NCBI RefSeq assembly: GCF_000380985.1
Contig: NZ_KB905692.1
Coordinates: 1 to 64,000 of the forward strand
Direction of reading: 5' to 3'
DNA from: Proteiniphilum acetatigenes DSM 18083
GTDB lineage: Bacteria > Bacteroidota > Bacteroidia > Bacteroidales > Dysgonomonadaceae
DNA length: 64,000 bases
Shown: piece after piece, positions 55,468 to 62,957 of the stretch
Position numbering within the stretch: the stretch's first letter is position 1
Layout: each line of letters opens with the position of its first letter
The notes under the pieces: model-generated
What the model was told of the DNA's origin: nothing
Databases searched by the model: none
The model's input: the letters and a program-made list of their open reading frames with translations, nothing else
Position numbers and translations under genes: made by a program

Positions 55468-57405
55468 TTACCTGTTATTTTTTTGTATTTGGGAAATAAT
55501 CCTCTCTTCAATATCTAGGGGATAGGTATCGGGCATACCATACCAGTAGAAGGAATCCATCCCTTCATAATTTCTCTTATCGATGTGTAAACGAGTAGGA
55601 AGATAGCTCGAGACATCGTTCGTGTAACCTGCTACCGAGACCATCTTCCCCGGCCAAAGTTCCTTTAGGCGAAAACTGTAAGGACTGGTCGTTTCCCGGG
55701 AAAATCCCACCAACTTCCAGTTCCCTATATTTAGAGTATGCACATATACAGGCATCGAAAATTGTTTCATCCCATTTTGCAGGTGACTGAGCATAATCTC
55801 CCCCCATATCTGATTCCTTTCTGCGAGCATTACATTTGTATTATTCTTTTCATCACGGATGAAGACGAGAAGTTCCTCCCTGCTCTTCATATCTATATCC
55901 ACTTCTATAGTATCGAGAAAAGTGGTAATCGCACCGCTAATCTGCTGCATGGGCCGGTTAAGCACTGCTATCACTTCATTAGCCAGCTTCTCGCCTGTAA
56001 CATCCGCCGAATCATCCAGAGGATTGATATCACCCGCGGTACCCTGTAGAAAGATAGTACACGAAGTGCCTCTTTTCTCTTCAATCAGTTTTCTTGCCAC
56101 TCCGGGAAAATTTGCTGAGATGGAGAAGTTCAGTTTTCCGATAGTTCCCAACACCGGGTGGCAGGCTGCCATAAAAAGATATCCCTCACTGTGATCATGC
56201 AAATACCTGAAACGGATCACATCTACCGCGTCGTCATAAAGATCGGGGCGATCGGGAAGACTTCTGTTATATCCGAGTTGTGCTTTGCCCCGTCCGAAAA
56301 AGAGTTCAGCGGATTTCACATTGTCGAGCGATTGACATACTGCATTGATGATTGCTTCCTTCACTGTCGTATACAGATAGGTACTATCCGGTAATCGGTT
56401 GCTTTCCTGCCATGTAGGCCAATTTTGAGTAACGGGAGCAAAGTGAGTATGTGATGAGTTGATAAAGATAGCAGAAATGGGAAGACCTCTCTTCCTGTTG
56501 AGTTCCTCCTTGACTATAGCGGCAAACTTATTGTTGATTCCTGTCAGATCCAGACCAACAATCACCGCTATATTATCGCCGGAGCGGATGGCAAGCGCAC
56601 GGGCAGAGAGATCCCCTTTACTGCAATGTTCTGCTATGTAGAGTCTGTTATTCCCGTCTATCCCGTATATATGATGATTTGCCACAGCGATCTTTGCCAT
56701 ATCTTCAACTACGGTTATCCCGTTTTTATATCCAATCTTAATCCATTTATTATGTTGACATGTACTACCTTGCTGAAAAAGAACACCTTTAGTTGTCAAT
56801 GCGACCAGTTTTTCGTCAACGTCAATGAGGCTGGCAACCTCTTTCAAAAGAGGAATACCTGTCCTCTCCCATTTCACTTTCCCTGATGAGATATCAGCAA
56901 TCCAGAATAATCCTTCCCCATCTGCCAGGTATAGTCTGTCCGCGGCAATGGTAATTGCATTTACCGACCGACCCGTTATGCCGATCTCCTTCCACTTCAA
57001 CCTCTTCTTGGATAAATCTCCCTTTTTCAGGTGTCCGTCCGAAGTAATACCAATGATTATATTCTCTTCGATGGAGATATATCTGATATCAACAGCATCA
57101 CCGACCTTCTCCCAGCGCAATGGATTTGTCAGACTGCTCCTGAATAATGATTGACCGTCAACTGAATAAAGACCATTCTTACCTCCTGTAATACTGATAA
57201 AGGAAGGTATCTCTCCTTTTTCATTCCACTGAATCGTAAATCGTCCGTCCCAGGGAGATGCATATCCTGCAAGTGCAAGTGATACGAATTTACCATCCGG
57301 CTCAAGGCTGGCTTGTCCCGTTCCTACTTCATAAATTTTCTGGGAAAAGGAGGGCTTCAGAAACAAGAATAGCAGCAGGGAAATAAACGGCATTCTTTTC
57401 CTCAT
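55468..57405 (-). CDS. Neutral-ceramidase-like protein with inserted repeat (propeller-like) region
   Basis: The start at 57405 (645 residues) gives a signal peptide (MPFISLLLFLFLKPSFSQ). The N-terminus VGTGQASLEPDG with ALAGYASPWDG, then INSSHTHFAP near residue 316 and FLQGTAGDINPLD at 455-463, match the neutral/alkaline ceramidase domain (amide hydrolase of ceramides). Between about residues 50 and 270 the domain is interrupted by short repeats (NPLRWEKVGDAVDI, KRLKWKEIGITGRS, GKVKWERTGIPLLKE), a tectonin-like beta-propeller pattern. Classical enzymes have a nucleophilic Ser in GDVSPN; here the motif reads GDINPL with Asn461, so classical ceramidase chemistry is doubtful. An amidase or esterase acting on a glycoconjugate is possible. 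It is 58 bp upstream of murQ. Confidence 0.72.
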   Translation of the reverse strand: MRKRMPFISLLLFLFLKPSFSQKIYEVGTGQASLEPDGKFVSLALAGYASPWDGRFTIQWNEKGEIPSFISITGGKNGLYSVDGQSLFRSSLTNPLRWEKVGDAVDIRYISIEENIIIGITSDGHLKKGDLSKKRLKWKEIGITGRSVNAITIAADRLYLADGEGLFWIADISSGKVKWERTGIPLLKEVASLIDVDEKLVALTTKGVLFQQGSTCQHNKWIKIGYKNGITVVEDMAKIAVANHHIYGIDGNNRLYIAEHCSKGDLSARALAIRSGDNIAVIVGLDLTGINNKFAAIVKEELNRKRGLPISAIFINSSHTHFAPVTQNWPTWQESNRLPDSTYLYTTVKEAIINAVCQSLDNVKSAELFFGRGKAQLGYNRSLPDRPDLYDDAVDVIRFRYLHDHSEGYLFMAACHPVLGTIGKLNFSISANFPGVARKLIEEKRGTSCTIFLQGTAGDINPLDDSADVTGEKLANEVIAVLNRPMQQISGAITTFLDTIEVDIDMKSREELLVFIRDEKNNTNVMLAERNQIWGEIMLSHLQNGMKQFSMPVYVHTLNIGNWKLVGFSRETTSPYSFRLKELWPGKMVSVAGYTNDVSSYLPTRLHIDKRNYEGMDSFYWYGMPDTYPLDIEERIISQIQKNNR

Positions 57406-57484
57406 AAAAAATATATTGCATATCATTATGAATATCTGTCTGTGTGATTGATTCTGCTCTGAAAAGCAAGATCAATATATCTGA

Positions 57485-58840
57485 TTACAGCTTGCTGATC
57501 GCTTTTGCTTCACGGGATATTTTTCTTATCCCCTTAGCAATCATTTCCATATCGCTTTTACTGCCCAGTAACATCGTCTGTGTGAGCCATACGGCCTCTT
57601 CTCCGCAAAGTCTGTCATTCGCAGGACAGGAGAGCTGATCGAGCCACAGCTTCATTCTCTTCTCTCCGTATATTTTCAGATAATGTTTATTCTGAGCCAG
57701 ATTCCTTACATAAGCATCTTTTATCAGAGAGACGTAACCGGGTGAACAGGGAACTCCTTCGGCATTGAGGGCACCAATAAATTTCGAGCGATCCATACCG
57801 GCAAACTGTTGCTTATCGTAACGGAACATATAGAGATGATAGGCGCTACGGGTTACTCCTTCATAGAGCTTTGCCGGTGTAATACCGGGTATTTCCGAAA
57901 GCATCTCCGTCAGGTACTGCGCATTCTCGAAGCGTTTCTTTATCTGTTCCGGTATCCGGGTCATTTGCGCCAGCAGGATTCCCGCCTGGAATTCCGTAAG
58001 TCTAAAATTGGACCCACGGGTACCGGAACCGGGGACAAGGCTGGCCGAGTCAGACCCTTGACCTTGATGGTGGAAACTGTAACATTTCTTGTAAAAATCT
58101 TCATTATTGGTGATAATAGCCCCTCCTTCACCTGAATTGAGATTTTTTGAAGCCTGAAAGCTGAAAGCACCTCCTACCCCGAAATTACCTACACTCTTTC
58201 CCTTCCATTCGGCAAAGTGAGCCTGACAAGCATCTTCAATCACCGGCAGATTGTATTTTGCTGCGATCTTCATTACCGCATCCACATCAAAAGGAGAACC
58301 TCCTATATGAACAGGCATCAGAGCCCGGGTATGGGGAGTAATCGCCGCTTCAATTTTAGCAGCATCGATCTGGAAGCTTTTGATGTCGATGTCCACAAAA
58401 ATAGGTAATGCATAATTCTGGACAATAACGTTGTAGGTGGCAATAAAGGTATAGGGAGGTAGGATTACTTCATCCCCCGGACCAATATCCAACGCACCAA
58501 GCATTGTAGAGAGAGCCGTAGTGCCGCTCGATGTGGCCAGGGCATATCCCGAACCTGTCATCCCTCTGAACTCTTCTTCAAAGCGGGGAGTCGTTTTGCT
58601 CCCCAAGCGGCACCACTGGCCACTATGTAATACCTTCAGTAGTTCTTGTTCTTCAAGAGCACCAATCACAGGCCATCCCGGCCAGAAACCCCCAAAAGAG
58701 GGTCTCCCGCCAAGAATAGCTGACTGCCGGTTTTGTGATTGTAAACTATAGGGAATATGCGATAATCCCACGGCTGCCCCCATGCCCACCATGGAGGAGG
58801 TTTTGATAAAATCCCGGCGATTCATTGTTTTCTTTTTCAT
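57485..58840 (-). CDS. DegT/DnrJ/EryC1-family PLP aminotransferase with Tat signal
   Basis: The 451-residue protein begins with a twin-arginine signal (MNRRDFIKTSSMVGMGAAVG), so it is predicted to be folded in the cytoplasm and exported. The rest is a full-length DegT-family PLP enzyme: SSGTTALSTMLGALDIGPGDEV, VIEDACQAHFAEWKG and the Schiff-base lysine K232 in SFQASKNLNSGEGG. Family members transfer an amino group to keto-sugars, normally in the cytoplasm. Its place among exported and amino-sugar catabolic genes is odd for a biosynthetic enzyme, and suggests a sensor-like or catabolic role on amino sugars in the periplasm. Spacing (79 bp before the ceramidase-like gene, 70 bp after GH20) fits one operon. 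Confidence 0.85.
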   Translation of the reverse strand: MKKKTMNRRDFIKTSSMVGMGAAVGLSHIPYSLQSQNRQSAILGGRPSFGGFWPGWPVIGALEEQELLKVLHSGQWCRLGSKTTPRFEEEFRGMTGSGYALATSSGTTALSTMLGALDIGPGDEVILPPYTFIATYNVIVQNYALPIFVDIDIKSFQIDAAKIEAAITPHTRALMPVHIGGSPFDVDAVMKIAAKYNLPVIEDACQAHFAEWKGKSVGNFGVGGAFSFQASKNLNSGEGGAIITNNEDFYKKCYSFHHQGQGSDSASLVPGSGTRGSNFRLTEFQAGILLAQMTRIPEQIKKRFENAQYLTEMLSEIPGITPAKLYEGVTRSAYHLYMFRYDKQQFAGMDRSKFIGALNAEGVPCSPGYVSLIKDAYVRNLAQNKHYLKIYGEKRMKLWLDQLSCPANDRLCGEEAVWLTQTMLLGSKSDMEMIAKGIRKISREAKAISKL

Positions 58841-58910
58841 GCTATTACTTCTAATTCAATTAAGTCTTTCAAAAAAATCCCATAAATCCCTTTAGACGTG
58901 AAAAGAACTC

Positions 58911-60506
58911 TCAGTTTGCTTCTTCTACAGGCTGAAACTTTATTCCCTTTCTTGACCACCGATCCGTGAAATAGTTCAATCGACGAAGAAAACTTTTGTA
59001 GTCTTTTGCATCTTGTTGCGTCCAACCCACTTCTGCGTAAGCAGCAATTCGAGGATATGTTTGCTTTTGAATCGATTCTGGCGTTGGAGTCCATGCGCTC
59101 CACATCTGACACCCTATTCCGATTATCTTACTACGATAGGCCTCGGGAATATTGTCTGGAATAGGCCCGAAACTGTAAGCTTTTTTCAGAGGTATGGATT
59201 GATAACTGTAGTCTAAATAGGTGTAGACGTGATAGGAATTGACAATATCGTATCCGCTTTCAACCGCTTTGGCAATTTCATTTGGATCGCCTTTCCAAAA
59301 GTGGACTATTACGTTATCAGCAATTTTCTGAGAAGGATCTTCAAAAGAGATATTATCATCTTCATGGAGAGCTTTACCCAAAATTTCGTTCCATCCCATC
59401 ATCCGGGCCCCTTTATCCTGGATATACCTGGACATCATGTTACTGAAGTCTATTTGAACGTCCATATAGGATGTAAATCCTTTCTCTTTGTACAATTCAT
59501 TTACTTCATCATTCTCCTGCCAATGGTCAAACCTTACTTCATCACCGCCAATGTGTATGACATCTGTTTCAAACAAATCAAACACTTCATCAATCACATC
59601 TTTAAGAAATTGTTGCACACAACTGTTGGCAACATTAAAAGTGGGGTAATGCTTTTCGATTCTTATGGGCACTTCAATTTGTTCTTTTTTGGATCCCAGC
59701 CATGGATAGGATGCAATTGCTGCACTGGCATGTCCAGGCATTTCAATTTCTGGGATCATTTTGATATGTCTACGTTTGGCATAGCGCAAAATTCGTTTGA
59801 TATCTTCTTGCGTATAAAAACCTTCATGAGGTTCACCCATCGTTTCATCACTTCCTCCTCCCTTGAGGGTATCTTTCCTTTTTGAACCAATTTCTGTCAA
59901 TTTGGGATATTTTTTAATTTCAATTCTCCACCCTTGATCATCTGTCAGATGCCAATGCAATCTATTGATTTTCAAGGCAGCCATCTCATCCAGTATTTGA
60001 TAAACCTCTTTTTCTCCTTTAAAATATCTGGCTTCATCAACCAGATAAGCTCTCCACCCGAATACCGGAGCATCATCAATGATTTGTGTTTGTAAAACGC
60101 CCTTTCCCTTAGCAGAGGTGTAGAGCTGTAAGAGCGACTGCAAAGCGTAAAACACTCCTGCATCATCATGCCCGATAATTTCAATTTTTCTGTTTCCGAT
60201 TTCTAAACGGTATCCCTCTTCTTTCTTGACAACCTTTTTATTGGTTGAAAGAAACAGATTTGCTCTTTTTTTGTCAAAACTGATTTCAGCGTCAAAACCA
60301 CACTGATCTTTTACCTCATCCACAAAAAAGTCCGCTTCTAGAATGTTCCCGGGAGCGTAGATACTGATTTTTTCAGGAATTTTATATACTCCCTCTGTCA
60401 GTTCAACGGAGACCGGTTTGGGTAGAATAATATCTTTTTCAGCTTGAGAGAAAAGAGACAAAGGAGCGATAAGCAGTATCAATAAAAAATATAATGTTCT
60501 TGTCAT
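58911..60506 (-). CDS. GH20 beta-N-acetylhexosaminidase
   Basis: The 531-residue exported protein (signal peptide MTRTLYFLLILLIAPLSLFS) has the GH20 N-terminal domain and barrel: APVFGWRAYLVDEARYFKG, LHWHLTDDQGWRIEIKKYP, PEIEMPGHASAAIASYPW and the catalytic HIGGDEVRFDHW (D322, E323). It removes terminal GlcNAc or GalNAc by substrate-assisted catalysis. It has no extra C-terminal domain, unlike the GH20 at 5610. Together with MurQ and the kinase it fits degradation of GlcNAc-containing cell-wall or glycoconjugate fragments. Length is usual for the family. Confidence 0.93.
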   Translation of the reverse strand: MTRTLYFLLILLIAPLSLFSQAEKDIILPKPVSVELTEGVYKIPEKISIYAPGNILEADFFVDEVKDQCGFDAEISFDKKRANLFLSTNKKVVKKEEGYRLEIGNRKIEIIGHDDAGVFYALQSLLQLYTSAKGKGVLQTQIIDDAPVFGWRAYLVDEARYFKGEKEVYQILDEMAALKINRLHWHLTDDQGWRIEIKKYPKLTEIGSKRKDTLKGGGSDETMGEPHEGFYTQEDIKRILRYAKRRHIKMIPEIEMPGHASAAIASYPWLGSKKEQIEVPIRIEKHYPTFNVANSCVQQFLKDVIDEVFDLFETDVIHIGGDEVRFDHWQENDEVNELYKEKGFTSYMDVQIDFSNMMSRYIQDKGARMMGWNEILGKALHEDDNISFEDPSQKIADNVIVHFWKGDPNEIAKAVESGYDIVNSYHVYTYLDYSYQSIPLKKAYSFGPIPDNIPEAYRSKIIGIGCQMWSAWTPTPESIQKQTYPRIAAYAEVGWTQQDAKDYKSFLRRLNYFTDRWSRKGIKFQPVEEAN

Positions 60507-60568
60507 ATAGTTACTCTATTTTCAAATCCTGTTTACTATTTCTAATCGAAGAGTAGTGCGCAGAGAGA

Positions 60569-62773
60569 TCATCTCTTGGCAACAACGGATTCTCTAAAAT
60601 AATCTTTAATAGCCTCATCAACATAGCTTTTCAAGTCCATTTCCCGGGTAAAATCCCAAAAGGAGGTTTGAAGCAATCGTAAAGAGAACACCATGGTGAT
60701 CCAGCTCTGTGACCATCCGCTTTCAATGCTCCAGGCACCCCATCCGGCATCACCGTTTGAAGCCCAATATTCCCACCGATGGTAATCGAATCCCCGGAAC
60801 CACCCTCCATCGAGTTCAGGATGTTTATCACTGCTGATCTGAATCCGGCAGAGAAAATCAGCCAGTTTGTTTTCCGCCTCACTGAAGAGAGGGTCTCCCG
60901 AGGCTTCGGCAGCTTCATGCAGACCGAGAAAAGCAAAGTTCACTGCATACAAAAGATCACTACCGGTATCCCCATCGATCTGGATGATCGGAGATTCTGT
61001 GGCGCCATACTCCTCATTCGTTTTGGGTATTTGATAATGGCCGGCTCCGAAATTGTTTTTATCAGCTTCGATCCTTTCAGGGATTGTACCTGTAACAGGG
61101 TCCTGTTCCATATCTGTCAATAGTTCATAAAGCCAGGTACGATGCTGGGAAGTATCTTCAATTCTTAATAACCATGCCAAGGGGAGCAACATTCTTGCCC
61201 GGTCCATTTGAATTCCTGTAACACCCCATTTGTGGGGATATCCCTCCATCATGGTATAAATACCAGTCTTTGCCCGCTCTAAGAACAACTCAAATCCGGT
61301 TTGCCGATATGCCCAAAGATAAATAGCCCAGAGATACGCCTGAAAATTCCCGGAGTAACTGACATTACTCGAATTGAAGTAATATTCCCATCCGTTATGG
61401 ACTAATTCAGGATGGTTTATTCTATCCGGTTGAAAACCTTTCTGACCACTTAATCTTAGATTGGCCAACAACCCGTTCGCAATTCTTTGATTGAATTCCT
61501 TCGTTTGCAAAGCAGATGCAGCCATAATCATTCCTAACAGCGTCCGTGCATTATCATCTCCGTAATAGACATCGTACCCGTTCAAAGTCTGATAATAATG
61601 AGGGATGTCATTCCATCCTATCAAACCATAAGCCGAATTATTAGGATCAGCTCTTTCTTCTTGTGTCATTATAGATGAGAATAGCCATCTGCCAATATTC
61701 TCACCGGTTTTCAAATAATCAGGATTTTCAAGTACAACACCTGCCAGAGAGATGCTTCCGGCTACTTCACCGTTACAATCGTTCCGACGCCACCAGAGTG
61801 TCGGCTGTGTTCCATTAAAAAGAATATTGGATCTTAACCCCTCAAGCACTCCGTATGAACCGTTTCCAGCCTCTAATGAATCGGATATCTTACCGATTCT
61901 GTCACCCATTGGGAAATCTCCTTTTTCATATAACCTGTTGCCATGTTCACTAAGAATCATTTTTGCATTAAAATACCAGTTTATTCCGCGTTTCAGCGCC
62001 TCTCGTTCAACCTCCTCAGGCAGTTTATCCGATACACTAAAACTTGGCTCCACTATAGGTTGCCATTTTAATTTTCGGATCTTATTGTCGGGCAACAACC
62101 ATTCAAGGAGATAATTCCATATTTCGTCCCAGGCATCGGTCGGTGCATATCGTGCAGTGATGAACTGACTCAGTTTAGTCGTTGAGACCATGAGCTTTCC
62201 CTGCTCAGGATGAGGACTTATCTCGCTCAGGATAGGGGAAACCTTTTCGGGTAAACCGTACACCGCACTATCAAACCCGGCTACACGGGCTACCACAATA
62301 TCCGGCTTATCCAATTCCATATCCACAAAATGGCAATCATGAATCACCAGAATTCTGTCTTTCTTAAGTTCCGGGGCAAAAGAATCTGAAGAAATCACGG
62401 CTCTTTCCCAATGAGTTTTTTTGATACCATGCGACACATAGCCCGGAATGGAAGAAGGATACTCGAGGTATAACCTCAATTTTTTCTTCAATGCCTCGTC
62501 AAACAGAATGCTGTCCACTTTCACTGTCTCTGTGGGGTAATTATCTGCCAATATCATCACTGCGCTACCTTCGCGGGCATTGAGAATTGCCTCTTCCGGC
62601 GTATTGAAACGAACGCAGGCAATCCCATTATTTTTCAACACATTATATAAATCGTTCTGCTCATTGCAACTCAATATAATTGTTTGTTTTGAGAATGAAC
62701 AGGATTGACAAAACAGGATGCCCAAAAATAAAAACAGGAAATAGGCTCTTGTTCGTAATATATCTTTTTTCAT
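60569..62773 (-). CDS. Alpha/alpha-toroid putative glycoside hydrolase lipoprotein (paralogue B)
   Basis: The 734-residue lipoprotein (LFLGILFCQSCSFSK) is paralogous over its length to the protein at 51441. It has the same alpha/beta N-terminal domain (LSCNEQNDLYNVLKNNGIA, VMILADNYPTE) and a helical barrel with WWRRNDCNGEVAGS, YGLIGWNDIPHYY, YGDDNARTLLGM, YLWAIYLWAYRQTG, and C-terminal GWFRGFDYHRWEYWASNGD with AGWGAWSIESGWSQSW. Conserved Asp residues in YGDD and in GFDY/DAGWG are candidate catalytic acids. Its start codon overlaps the TGA of the 18-codon ORF in the repeat (copy B) by four bases. Family unknown to me. Confidence 0.72.
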   Translation of the reverse strand: MKKDILRTRAYFLFLFLGILFCQSCSFSKQTIILSCNEQNDLYNVLKNNGIACVRFNTPEEAILNAREGSAVMILADNYPTETVKVDSILFDEALKKKLRLYLEYPSSIPGYVSHGIKKTHWERAVISSDSFAPELKKDRILVIHDCHFVDMELDKPDIVVARVAGFDSAVYGLPEKVSPILSEISPHPEQGKLMVSTTKLSQFITARYAPTDAWDEIWNYLLEWLLPDNKIRKLKWQPIVEPSFSVSDKLPEEVEREALKRGINWYFNAKMILSEHGNRLYEKGDFPMGDRIGKISDSLEAGNGSYGVLEGLRSNILFNGTQPTLWWRRNDCNGEVAGSISLAGVVLENPDYLKTGENIGRWLFSSIMTQEERADPNNSAYGLIGWNDIPHYYQTLNGYDVYYGDDNARTLLGMIMAASALQTKEFNQRIANGLLANLRLSGQKGFQPDRINHPELVHNGWEYYFNSSNVSYSGNFQAYLWAIYLWAYRQTGFELFLERAKTGIYTMMEGYPHKWGVTGIQMDRARMLLPLAWLLRIEDTSQHRTWLYELLTDMEQDPVTGTIPERIEADKNNFGAGHYQIPKTNEEYGATESPIIQIDGDTGSDLLYAVNFAFLGLHEAAEASGDPLFSEAENKLADFLCRIQISSDKHPELDGGWFRGFDYHRWEYWASNGDAGWGAWSIESGWSQSWITMVFSLRLLQTSFWDFTREMDLKSYVDEAIKDYFRESVVAKR

Positions 62774-62939
62774 ATGATTAAAACTTTTATTTTCAAATGT
62801 ATCATATGGAACTCGCTTTTAATCATGTTCACTGAAGTTAGTCGTTTTCTACGCTCAACATAGTCAAAACAAGTTTTTCCTCTGTATTCGCTTATCAAAA
62901 ACATTCTTGTGTGAGAACAATTCTCATGCTCGTTTCATA
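62765..62939 (-). repeat. 175-bp dispersed element, copy B (inverted relative to copy A)
   Basis: This segment, read on the - strand, is about 95% identical to 18698-18872. It fills the gap between the discoidin-like gene and the toroid gene, and ends at the latter's start codon. Two base changes relative to copy A fall in the hairpins GTTCT/AGAAC and TTCG/CGAA, and both keep pairing as G-U wobble. It is bracketed by TATGAAA like copy A. Confidence 0.85.
62770..62826 (-). CDS. 18-codon upstream ORF coupled to the toroid gene (ATGA overlap)
   Basis: The frame encodes MIKSEFHMI followed by HLKIKVLII and stops at TGA, overlapping the start ATG at 62773-62771 by four bases, as in copy A at 18811-18867. 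Same length, frame and overlap in two places argue for a real, coupled short ORF. No Shine-Dalgarno is apparent. Confidence 0.4.
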   Translation of the reverse strand: MIKSEFHMIHLKIKVLII

Positions 62940-62957
62940 CGATTAATTCAAATTGTA

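Noticed and set aside
55410-55511. N-terminal extension of MurQ
   Set aside because: The added residues are not MurQ-like and end in a natural start, MEKITEQPS, at 55409.
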